Shown: piece after piece, positions 36,222 through 47,600 of the stretch
Position numbering within the stretch: position 1 is the stretch's first letter
How the letters are laid out: each line of letters opens with the position of its first letter
Source: Hydractinia symbiolongicarpus
Lineage: Eukaryota; Cnidaria; Hydrozoa; Anthoathecata; Hydractiniidae
Assembly (NCBI RefSeq): GCF_029227915.1
Contig: NC_079875.1
Coordinates: 14,009,001-14,073,000, forward strand
Direction: 5' to 3'
Length of the DNA: 64,000 nt
Position numbers and translations under genes: made by a program
The notes under the pieces: generated by a model
Told to the model about the DNA's origin: nothing
The model's database searches: none
What the model saw: only the letters and a program-made list of their open reading frames with translations

Positions 36222-37537
36222 ATGGTAGTACTAGCTGCGATATTGCTGGGGATGGTGGCTTGCTCAAATGCTTATGTTTCAGAGCTTACAGATAATACGT
36301 TTCTTGGATATGCTAAAGACAAGGAGGTGTTATTGGTGAATTTTTATGCACCCTGGTGCGTACATGTATCTACAATATAATTTTTTACGTGTCGCCTAGG
36401 ATTTATATAAACTAAGTTTGCCCACAGTGTTTACCCATCAAAGCAAAAGGGTCCACTAATGAACAAGTGTCGACCACCTATAAAGGCTATGCATTACAGT
36501 TTTAACCGCATTTAATATGAGCCTGAAATATGTACTAGATACTTATTCTAGTAGCCATAACTCGTGATCACCTAATTTTGACCCATCAAAATACAGATCC
36601 ATGTATTAGAGAAATCTCCTTCTCGCCAGTGTCCAATTCCGCCGACGTTGGAGCAGCAGTAAAAAGGTAGTGCCAGATTACCACCAGGAAGTCATACATA
36701 TTTTGATTATTCTGATGGAAACGGGCACAGAGGAAATACACGCAAGCGTTAGAAAAAAACGCGCCGCTTGTTACAATTCTTCGTGAAATAAGTGAACAGT
36801 TTTTAATAGCTTTAATGTCAGATGTACACGTGTTTAGACTTAAGAATGGTGACTATATACAGCAAACCCTGGGTACAAGGTTGCTTGATTTATTTAATTT
36901 ATAGAGCCCTAATAAATTAACCGACTTAATACTTTAATTTATTACACAGTAAAGTCAGTTAAAATACATTTTTTTGCATTTTAGGTGTAGCGATTGTCAG
37001 AAATTAGAACCAGAATTTGAACGCGCAGCTACCAATCTTGGAACGAGAAGTTTAGATTTGGCTAAGGTATTTATCAAGCACTTTATAATTTGACGAAAAT
37101 TTACTGACGCCTTTATCCGAATATACGGAGATTTAGATATCGCGTGGCCTTGCGGTTATGGCGTTCGCATTACAAGGACCGTGGTTCGGTCCAAAGCGTG
37201 GGCATGTTTATCAAGTGTCTTTACTACAGCTACGGGTCAACCCATGCCATGGAAATTGGGTAGGCTAGCCGGTGTATACCTAATGTATACATTCAGAACG
37301 CAGGACCCACATTAATAACAGTGTTTCCAACACTGAAGTGGCTTTATCCTGTATAAATATTCGAGATCTATATAATAATAGACGTAAGTGCCCAAAACCC
37401 TATAGATTTTGAAGTTGTAAATGGATAAATTAAAACAATTAAAGATGCTTTGCAAAAGATTTGAAAAAGATGTGTGTTGTATATGAAAGAAAATAGAATG
37501 AATTATATTCGTCACTCAAGAATCTTTTTAATAATAG

Positions 37538-37568
<31 letters not shown>

Positions 37569-39319
37569 GTGTCCGCGAAAGCCGCGTCCTGTTACGGAAA
37601 CGCGAGATGCGATATAAAAAGGACGGGCGACCCCGTGAATTTATTCACGGGTTAACGACTAATCTATATTATAATACCCGTATACGTCCGTCCGTCTGTC
37701 TGCCTGTCAAATAGTAGCTTAGCTGCGCAAGTAGCGAGAAGAACGCTATGCGGTAGAAAATGGACGGGCGAACCCGTGGATTATTAACGCTATTTTGTGC
37801 AACTAAACAGCGAATTGCCAAAACATGAACAAACAAGAACGATTTTGCAAAGTTGTTTTTTACATTTTTTTAATTGCTACCTTTGCGTAAAAAAGTAAAC
37901 TGCCCTCTACCGACTGTATAAGCTTTAAAAAGAAATATTTTAGTAGTATCAGCTAGATGGTAAATCTTTTAAGTGGCAATGCAAATGCTTCGATATTAGA
38001 AAGTCACAAAAACAAACTGTGAACGAGGATGCTGTTTGAGTTCGAAGTTGTTAAAATGTTATATTGTAAGCGCGGAAGCAAACTTAGTACTCGGGACTTC
38101 TTTATATTAAAGCTAAAGTTGCCTAAAAACTTATATAAATGTTCACGTAATTCACTTGGTTATTAAAACCATACCAACCTTGTCCCCAGTCTTTTTCTTG
38201 ACTCCACATTTTCTTGTTGTAATTGCTGTAAGAAATACTGAAATCAAGTTTGTAATATTTTACTATTTTTAGGTTGATTGTTTTGGTTCGGGAAAGGGAT
38301 TGTGCGAAATGTACGGCGTACGAAGCTGGCCACAATTAAAAAACTTCAATCGCGGTACATATACTGGTGATTACACGGGAGAGCAAACAGCAGGTGAAAT
38401 TCACATTTTAGTTTACGATCTTTTTTTCGCCCATCATTTTTAGCGCACATTTAATTTTCGAGTAATCTTGATATATACAAATATGAGAAGCCTTACTTAC
38501 GTACACTGTGTAAAGATGATTCCCTATGAAAATTGCTTATACGAAACGAGAGGCACAAAAAATACCTTCACCAAGGCTATGCGCCAAACCTTTTTTCATC
38601 TTTTTTTTTTTTTTTTGATAATCAAAATAAGAGAGAAGCAGCCCTGGAATTAAGGCTAAAATTGCGTGAAAGAAACAATAAAAATTTATTTGTTTATTCA
38701 TTTATTTACTTGTTAATTATATTCCCAGAGGCGCTTGCCGGCTATATTACAACAGTTGAGAACTCGGTACCACAGAGTCCTAGCGGTGGAAATCCTTACG
38801 CCATGGCGTTTCCAGGCGCACAATCAAGTTACAACCGCCACAAACCAAGTTCACCAGTTGGACCTGCACCTCCTGTTGTCGGAGCGATTAGTTGTGCCAA
38901 ATGTAACATCGAAAAACCGAATGGGAAAGGAAAAATTAGTAAGTTGAATTAATGCAAATGCAACTTCATCTCAAGGACTTCCCTTCTGCTTTTTTTAACA
39001 AACAAAAAAGAAGCCCTGGAAACGAGGTTGATGTATTGATAGAATATTTTTTCATAAATTAACCTTGTTTTCAAAGTTTCTTACCCGGGAGTAGTTGTAA
39101 CGGAGAGACCGCCTAAGAGCGTCACAAAATTAAAAGATCCTGGAAAAAGGTCCGTTCCTCACAAGGTAAAAGAACCTCTACAAACGTTTGTTATACCTTT
39201 TAGGTAAGCACTGCAGCGAGAATGTAAAGAAAGCATGCGTAGAGTTCAAGCAGAGAGAACAAGCGAAGAAACAATATGATGATGATGACAAACGGTCGTT
39301 AAAGAAAAAGTCAAGTTAA
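36222..39319 (+). CDS. Secreted single-domain PDI-like thioredoxin
   Basis: Likely a thiol-disulphide oxidoreductase or isomerase of the secretory pathway. Five exons in phase (36222-36355, 36985-37066, 38273-38393, 38729-38938, 39204-39319) encode 220 residues. Residues 1-17 are a signal peptide (MVVLAAILLGMVACSNA). The thioredoxin fold follows: VLLVNFYAPWCSDCQKLEPE with the active site WCSDC (residues 45-49), VDCFGSGKGLCEMYGVRSWP with the cis-proline, then a glycine-rich NFNRGTYTGDYTGEQTAE. The CSDC centre differs from the CGHC of classical PDI. After about residue 125 come a Ser/Pro/Gly linker, a cysteine cluster (ISCAKCNIEKP, KHCSENVKKAC) and a lysine-rich end with DDDD and KKKSS. There is no KDEL-type retrieval signal, so export or another retention mode is likely. 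The orthologous subfamily was not recognised. Confidence 0.85.
37138..37290 (+). mobile_element. tRNA-derived SINE
   Basis: GTGGCCTTGCGGTTATGGCG resembles a tRNA A box and, 30 bp on, GTGGTTCGGTCC a degenerate B box. It lies in intron 2 of the PDI-like gene. A body of about 90 bp follows; the 3' end is not defined. Confidence 0.45.
37523..37662 (+). mobile_element. Mini-Helitron A (head-to-tail with B)
   Basis: Starts TCTTTTTAATAATAG after an A and ends GGTTAACGACTAA. Nine bases before the final CTAA is the hairpin CCCGTGAATTTATTCACGGG. These are Helitron hallmarks (5'-TC, 3' hairpin plus CTRR, insertion between A and T). The 5' half has a (GTCT)n run. The next element begins TC at the very next base. 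Confidence 0.6.
37663..37788 (+). mobile_element. Mini-Helitron B, truncated at the 3' end
   Basis: Begins TCTATATTATAATACCCGTA directly after element A. It shares TAGCTTAGCTGCGCA and GGACGGGCGAACCCGTGGAT with the copy at 55.6 kb, but the 3' hairpin arm and CTAG are lost (ends near GGATTATTAACGC). Confidence 0.6.
38994..39032. mobile_element. CAACCTCG MITE, right half
   Basis: AAGCCCTGGAAACGAGGTTG is a recognisable right arm; the left arm is decayed. Similar isolated half copies are at 36862-36882 (CCCTGGGTACAAGGTTG) and 38175-38192 (CCAACCTTGTCCCCAG). Confidence 0.45.
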
Positions 39320-41393
39320 AAAGAGTGTATCCAACATCATTGTACATAACAAACATTCAATCTTAAGGAATATACACGGACGCAATGTCGTAATAAGGTA
39401 CCTCGCCCGGGTCTTCAACGCTTGTATACCATACAGGATGACCTGGGTGGAAAAATCAAGCGTATATCGTTTTTAATAAGAAAAATCAATTTACCAACAA
39501 ACTTGTCTTGATTATAACGCCTAATAACGCACAATAAACCAACGAGCCAACCTCAAAGTTGAAAAATAAGAAACGAGGTTTGACAGAAAAGTAGTGTTGC
39601 TTATTAAAAAAGCGCGTAAATTTATTTCATTGTATACCCTGGACTTAACCATATATGGAGTGAAGATGGAAACGATTTGTATAATGTTGGTTTCTTTTGT
39701 TTTAACCTCATTCACAGGGCCTCTTTTCTATGTCTCGCCTTCACATGTTAAAAAAAGAAAAGACCTTGAGAACAAGCTTATGTTTGTTCATTAGTCTGCA
39801 CCAGGTTCACGCACGGTGACCGTAGTTTGTCTAAGCCGCATCCCTATGCAGGAATAGAATGAATACGGCCTTTTTTATTTGTATAATACTGCGAAGAATA
39901 AAAATGAATTCTTTGTGACACAATTATTTTTTCGAAGAATTTCTACGTACAATGCCTCCAATATTTTCAAACTTTTCCCTAGGGTCTTATAGTTGTGAAA
40001 TCAATCACAAAAGCAGACCTAAAGTGGAAAAACATCTCTATGCGTTGGCTTTATGAACTTGAAAACCTGACTTTTTATAAGCATAACGTTATAAGCATAT
40101 TCGGTCGTTAAATTTATCAACAACATAAACTTGCATAAACTGCGTTACTTTTAATGGTGATTCCAAAAATTCTAAATGATAACATTTCCACATAGTTTTA
40201 TTTATTATATCTTCCTGTCCGATATTTTTTAACGACGGTCCTTAACCGCTTCAACATTTTAAAAAACTCAAACTCTTCTCAAGGTCTTTGCAACATCTCG
40301 CGGATTTTACCGCTATTAGTTGTTACATGTCAAAAAAAATATCCAATAATAAACCTTCATTGGATTGGTTGTCCTGACAACCGTGAGCCGAGAAAATGTA
40401 ATACACAAATAATAACATGAAAAAACAATATTTTAAAATATTCGAAAAATTTTGTATGCAAAAAAATATTATTTACAAAATATGTCACGTGACAAAGTTA
40501 CTAATATTAACTAGAACATAAAAACGCAAAAATATACTTCTCTCTTTTCGAGTTCTTAATAGGACTAAATAAATTAATTTTGCGTATGACGTCACTAAAA
40601 TGGTACCAATGTTCGACGGCGGTCAAAAATTGGACAACATGTTATTTGAGTTTCTGTTAACAAGGAGATATCCAAAATAATTGAAGAGAATTTAAAAAAG
40701 GAAACACAACAACTTAAGTACTCATGAACCTGATATCAAATGATTTACGCCTGTTATATGAAATACATTCGAAAAAAAACCAAGACCTTTAGGTTAAAGA
40801 CTTCTTCAATTACAAAATCGCATCGTAGTAATAAGGGCCAATATACATTTCCAGAAACCATCTTTAAAATAAAGAAAAATCCGGATGCACTTAAAAAGTA
40901 TGTTTCTTATAAAAAAAAAAGCGTGCAGAACGATACATAAATTAGAAAATTCTCACTAGACTGAAAAAAAGAGAATCTCGAAATCGCGTTCACTTTAAAG
41001 TGGTATTTATAAAACAACTAAACTGAGAACTGTAAGATTCTACAACTACGAATCGTTAATTTAACGTGCAAAAATTATTCTCCTTCTATCCAGCAGTTTA
41101 TATATATACATAAAATAAGGAGTCTCTATCTTACTGCATGTATTCAGAACATTGTAAACATTCTTAAGTGCACATACGTCTCCACTCGAGAAAGATGCGA
41201 AATTTGACTATCTGCCGAAGAAAATTTTTTACCGCAGCAGAAAAATGCTGAAAATATTCAGCTATTATGCTTCAAAAACAGAAATGCTCACCAACAAATT
41301 AGGTCACTGAAATAAACTTTCGTCCTGTTTATTGCAGGAGTAAATATGATTAATTATCAGTCAAATGAATTTTGTTCTAACGCAATGTTTTGA

Positions 41394-41543
41394 AGCTTAA
41401 AAGTTGGGTGTTCCAGTGATCTTAAAAGTTGGGTGTTCTAGTAAGCTTAAAAGTTGGGTGTTCCAGTAAGCTTAAAAGTTGGGTGTTCCAGTAAGCTTAA
41501 AAGTTGGGTGTTCCAGTAAGCTTAAAAGTTGGGTGTTCCAGTA
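41394..41543. repeat. Six tandem copies of a 25-bp unit beside the GLMP 3' end
   Basis: Units of AGCTTAAAAGTTGGGTGTTC plus CAGTA, nearly identical, just downstream of the GLMP poly(A) signal. Two copies of the same unit occur at 46073-46122 in a duplicated segment. Confidence 0.92.
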
Positions 41544-41580
41544 AGCGCCTGCTTATAATATTTACCAATCGTTAATTACT

Positions 41581-41586
41581 TTTATT
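41581..41586 (-). terminator. GLMP poly(A) signal
   Basis: AATAAA on the minus strand, about 32 bases after the GLMP stop codon. Confidence 0.55.
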
Positions 41587-41617
41587 AGTTTATAAAAAAA
41601 ATCGATAAATCCACAAA

Positions 41618-44600
41618 TTAGTTTATTTGACTATATTTGGAGCGTCTACTAAGTCGAACTCGCCTAATCAGCAACACAAATATAGCAATTAGGATAACTA
41701 TACCTGGAGCACCGAGTCCGCTGATTATAATAGCTAACGTCGTGTCGGAGTATGTATCGCAGGGAGGCTTCCCAGAACCGACCATTCCAACCCTGAAAAT
41801 AAAACATACGATCCCTCAAGTTATCAAGAAAGAAAAAACACACGAAAAAATCACTGTTGCAGATGGCAATGCATTATTTACAGTATTGTTTAATACCACA
41901 TTTCCACTTCTTAGCGCCCCGGCACTAATTTAAAATTAACTCAAAGGGTTCAGCGCTAATGAAAAAGCGGCGCTAATAATCTAGTTTTTAAGGGGGTGCT
42001 TATTAGAGGATAGCGCTATTTGAAGGAAATACAGTAGCCTGATTTGACATTGTGAAAAAGTTTTTAAAGTGTAATTGGTTTGCCAACAACTCTGTTGTCA
42101 GGTGCTTTACATTTGAGATTCTTATTCGTTCATCCTTTTCGCTAGTTAATTAGGCTTGGCTGCAAGGCCTGGTGAGCTAAATGTTTTAAGCAAATCTTAC
42201 CACGTAATAACCGACTTATTCCCCTTATATACATCGTCTTTTGATGAGCCGAACGTGACGTTAACGCCGAAAAAACGAACGTCAGGGAGCCCCTTCACTA
42301 TTGACCAAGTAATGTTACCCGCGTAAGGCTGGAAAGAACCGCTTTTGTCGAGTTTATCGCTGCTCCCATGATTTCGCGCAAATATCTGATTCTTTCTTGA
42401 ACGTTCAGGCTTGTCGTAAGCTACCGGCTTCCACGTAGCATAACTTTTATCACCACCAGACTGAAGGTCCGCCGACCAGATGTTGAAGATACCAGGGGTG
42501 TATTCGTCGTCTAGATATTCCTTTGTGTCGTAACTAACACTGCGTGAGCCGCCAGTACGAAAAACGACCACCTCAACTGCATATCTGGAATGTACAACCC
42601 CCGAGATACCTGGCAGTTTATTTAAACCGAGCGTAAACTCCGTCAAATTGGCATTTACAGGGTTGTGCGGCCATTCATCAGCGTTGGTAGTTTTTGTATG
42701 TGCTTGTACCTGCGAAAAGAGGAACAATAATTACCTGGCGTAGTAAAAAAAAATAGGTTGCTACAATTTATTGCATCGTTGATGTTGCAAACCAACAGGC
42801 GAACTGCCTAATATAAAAAATAATAACGAAAATCAGCCCGAAGTCAAGCTGAAGCAATTTCAATAATAACAACGAGCCGTATTTCGACTGTCTGACCACG
42901 AATCCAAAATCGCACGAAATGACACACCACGAAATAGCAAATGACATATATCTTTACTCATTCAGTTCCCTTCCTCTGCCTCATTGTTTTATGTGAAGGA
43001 TGCACGAAATACCATCGTGGGCTTCCACGCGAGAACAACAACTTTGATGATACAACAAGCACGTACTATTTTTCACATCTAACTGTAACTTTAATGTTAC
43101 TATGTTGCAAAGTCTACAGTGCAAAAGTATGAACTCAAACAAGCCGTAAAGCAATCGTGTGTCACTTATATCTTAATAGACCTTTCTCGTATTTGATTTC
43201 TTTGATATAGGTTAATCTTTATATAAAGCTAATAACGTAGGTGCAATACACATGTAAAAGTTAGACGTAAATTATTATTTTTATCAAAAAAATTTTTAAA
43301 AATTAAAATGAATTTGTTGATAAAAGTTAAGGCTTTAACATTTTGTTATTACTGTACAGGAAAGCTGTGCTTTCTGAAAACTGAAATAACTGTAATCATG
43401 AAAATAGAAATGACAGCCAGATTTGCGTGGATGAAGCTACCACATGTAATCTTTACAGCTGGGCGAGTTTGTTCATTAACAAACTTGATCATCCAGTTTT
43501 TTAATGAACGTGAAATCTCGGAAATTCTAGCCAACCCATTTTAAATGAATTTTGTCCTTAAAGGTACTGTCCGATTAAAAAACAATATCTTTTCTTTTGT
43601 TTTATTAAGTATCAAAAATAACGAAGATTGCACTCTTAAACAACAAAGATTTATCCAATACTTAGCACCATCGTTTGTTTGTTTTGATCTTGCTGCACTA
43701 GCCTACCATCTTCACGAACTTTCGAACGCGGCAAAAGGACTGGGTCAATTCATTATTCAGCACATTTTTGCTTGTGACGTAGTTACCTGGCTTCTTATTA
43801 GGCGAACCCCCCGACTTGCGCATCGAACGACTAAATGTTTATTTAAAATTTTTTTCCTTTGTTTAAAAAAGTTCTTCATGAAGATAGCAATGAATGAAAA
43901 TAATTCGCAGGTTCTAGGATTTCAATTCGAGCCGGAAAGAACAGCGAATGATGAGCTAGTTCCGACTTTTCAAGACGTAGACGAACATAATATTGGAAAC
44001 CTTGTTGCTCCTACTCCTAAATGTGAGAGGATGCCCTCTGAAGTGTAGAATGTTTTTGCTGTCACGAGACAGACTCTCAGTCTTTTTCAGGAATATTTGA
44101 GTAGGTGTGCGATGATTCGCACGTGTAAATCAAGTAACGCGTGCGATGTAAAACGCACGTGCAAAGAATGTTACGCCTGCGATACGGGCTCCGAGGTTAT
44201 TTTTGTTGCGCATTCATTTTGCGGTAGAAAAGTGGGGGACGTTTTAAATCGTGAACCCCAAACACGATGATCGAGCGTGTACTGGTATAGCGACTCTCTC
44301 AATCTTAACTTCCTTTTCTACATGTCCGAAATAGTATGCATGACTATACTGTCATTTTTATATTTATTGTTTATTTTTCACAAGCAAATAGGCAAAAATA
44401 TGCTTTGTTTTCAAATTAAAAAAAATCTTTATCCACGTGGCTTAAATAAAACTTCAAAATTCATTCAAAAAGTTCAGCTACACTTTAACAAAATTTTTAC
44501 AGAAAAAAATTTATACCGCCCGTGGGTTTCGGTTTTACAGGCATAAAGAAAAAATCCATTAAATTCGGACCTGCTATGGTTTCCAATTATTTTTCAAATG

Positions 44601-47600
44601 AAGAAATTATCTACAATTAAATCCATGATAAAATGTCTATTCCGCCTGTAAGTGCAGTTTTGCAGACTTGCTTCATCCGTGCTCCGTCGGCGTTCACCTC
44701 CGCATTAGTTAAGAACCGCATGGCGGGATTTCTTGTGTAAGACCTGGTTACCAACGACGAAGGGTCCAGGCAAAAGAGATTTCTGTCTACGTAGTTCTTT
44801 TAACTAAGTCAGGAGTCGGTGAATTAGCTAGGATGGTCAGGTTGGCTATGAATAGGCTTGCTCGTGGATTAAAAGGACCAGGACTATTCAATAATTTCTG
44901 AGATCTATGGATTTTATAGGTTGATTTTGAAAACTCAATATTTATTTTTCAGGCGTGCGATTAATCACACGCCTGAAACGATTTAGGCGTGTGCCAAGGC
45001 GTGCGCGTGCGATCGCACGCCTCTCCTGAAAAAGACTGGACTCTATTAAATATTTTCAATTACATGGTATAAAAGTTTTTACTCCTTCATGAGTAATTCT
45101 TAGATGCGAGTGTGATTGAGTAATATTGTAATATTTTTCAGATAAAAAATGTATTACGGAACACGAAGAATTCCGAGCGCTGGTTTTATTGAAGAGTACG
45201 CTGTGAACATCTTTGGTGGCACTCCATGACAGAGTTTCGAACGACCACCTAGTTACCAGCCCCCACTCACCTCCTTAACATCCTTTTCTTTCCTCCGTTC
45301 AGATATTTCTCTGACTTTTGGTTTTTCCTTATACGGACGATTTTTTTTTGGATCCTTGAGCAGCGAAAAAAAAATTTTATCCTGTTTTTTTTTTACTGTT
45401 GTTAGTGCAATTCACAACAGCGCACCACGACATTATTCTGCCTCTAACCTTACTGAATGTGCGATCTGAGTCTAATCTCTCTGTGGCGGGACATCTAGTG
45501 AAGAGGAAACTAATTTTTAATTATTGATTGTTGTCTTTAGAGTAGCTGAAACAACTATGCAACCCTAAGGCTAAAGTCATATTGAACTTCAAGTTTTATT
45601 AGCGAAAGCTTCTTACTTAGGTTCGTACAGAATTAGCACAGTGTGTGTTTACCTTAAGGTCTAGACACATCTCTCGCTTTCGATTTTTTAATTCCATATG
45701 AATAATTCATAAAAAGCGTTCTTTCACAATTCAGGGGGTAAAATTGCCAAATTTTAAACATATAATAAAATATCAGCCCTGGCCCACGTTTTATCTATTT
45801 TGGTCAGTTCGGCGCGCTCCAGGTAAATACGTCACACGCGACATATTATTTCAGCCTCGCTTTAGTGCCTATCATCCGCCATCCATATAAACAATCGAAG
45901 TGAGAGACCGCATGCTTTTTTGTAAACAAGAATGAGATGTTGTTCAGTTGGTGTTAGGAAAGAAAACAAATAATTATTTAATTATTTTATAGAAATTAGT
46001 TCCAAATAAGAATTTTTTGTCAAAATTTTAGTTGATTTTTAATCGGACAGTACCTTTAATGCAAATTTTTGAAGCTTAAAAGTTGAGTGTTCCAGTGAGC
46101 TTAAAAGTTGGGTGTTTCAGTAAGCGCCTGTTTATATTATTTACCAATCGTTAATTACTTTTATTAATTTATAAAAAAAAATCGATAAATCCACAAATTA
46201 GTGTATTTGGCTATTTTTAAAGCGTCTACTAAGTAAGCTGGGTCGATTTTTTTTTTACGTGATAGGCTCCTTAGTAAATGTGGAAAAACTTAAAAAACGA
46301 GGCAACTAGTCTACTACCATCCTTTAGTTAAAATTTTGTGCAACCCATCCTTTTTAAACACAGCATCAACACTCCTGTCACTTATATTTAACATTTTTTA
46401 AAAAAGTGCAATATAAAAAGGGTGTATATCTTTTGTTAGCTTTAAAATATCTACTAACAATTGCATTATTTTTGCCAAACAAACAAACAAACACACACAC
46501 ACACACTCAAAGTACTTACCTTAAACATAATGTTACCACCAGCTGGATAGTGTCTTGTAGTGCCATTAAAAATGGCAGAGTCCTCTGCTTTGTCATTGAT
46601 GTACTCCCACCTGTAATTGTCTGCTACTTCATATTTTATATTGTCAGTGTTAAAGTTAACAGTACCGTCAGGATCTTCATACGAAAAGACTTTAGTCAGG
46701 ATCAGCCCGCTTATACCAGAGTTATCCGGGGTAAACTCGAAAGCTAAACCTTTTTGATCGCAAATACTTTGATTATTTACTTTCAGAGTGGTTTTGTTGA
46801 AAACATGTTTAATCAGTATGGTGGGTCGATTGATTGCACACCACACATAGTGGATGACATCATTTTTGTTACTCGTGCTAGTGGCTGTTTCATGGATGAC
46901 ATGGTGGGTTATGTTGCCACATGATACTTTTTTAACTTCCCTTTTGACCTACATTATAAAAAGTTTTAGCTCAAATTAATTGAATTTACATCTAAGACAA
47001 AATATTTAAAGGAAAATTTTTTGGAGATTTTGTACCTACAAAAATTATTAATCATAAAAAAATGCTGTAATTACTCATTGTTAGGACTGAAATCATAATC
47101 AGACTGAAATAATTGAAAATTTTTGTTAACTCCCAATTTAATCACACTCCACAACAGTGACACATACAAAACAATTTATTTCCCGAATTTGTGGACGAAC
47201 AGGTTTCATTTTCCAGATATTTTAGTATGGAATTCTCAGTCAGTTTTTGACCTTTAAATGTCAACATTAACTTTTTACCATAAAGGTCCTAACAAAACTA
47301 GTAATTCAATGTGATAATCAAATTTAGGATTTCTGGAATTTCTTGCACAATGTAAGCCTTAAATTTGAAGCAACTTAAAGCATTTTGGGTTAGCTTACAA
47401 AAAGATTCCCTGATTGTTTAATGAGTTAAATAACTATGGTATTGGGACAATGCCTGTTACGCTTAAAAGCAAATTTAGGAATTGTTTTACACATTTATAG
47501 TTCATTAAGGACTACGGCTAATTCCTCTTTTTATGAACCCACCAACCCAAAATTATTTCCTTCATCTATAATTCATTCACATTAGTACTCCAATCCCACT

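Larger units (their letters stand above)
39320..41617. other. Intergenic stretch between the PDI-like gene and GLMP (tail to tail)
   Basis: Both flanking genes end here. AATAAA at 39897-39902 is a possible poly(A) signal of the PDI-like gene, about 580 bp after its stop. A diverged CAACCTCG element lies at 39705-39778. A second GTCACGTGAC E-box palindrome occurs near 40484. No gene was found. Confidence 0.45.
43562..46055 (+). mobile_element. 2.5-kb TTAA-flanked transposon carrying a P2X7-like domain
   Basis: AGGTACTGTCCGATTAAAAA at 43562 is inverted exactly at the right end (46036-46055). TTAA lies on both sides (43558-43561 and 46056-46059). The 2494-bp body has no transposase that I can find. 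It carries a broken P2X7-like coding region and a nested element. The insertion sits in GLMP intron 2, and the related segment at 41.36-41.40 kb shows the pre-insertion sequence. TTAA targeting suggests a piggyBac-like mobiliser, but the terminal sequence is not one I know. Confidence 0.8.
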
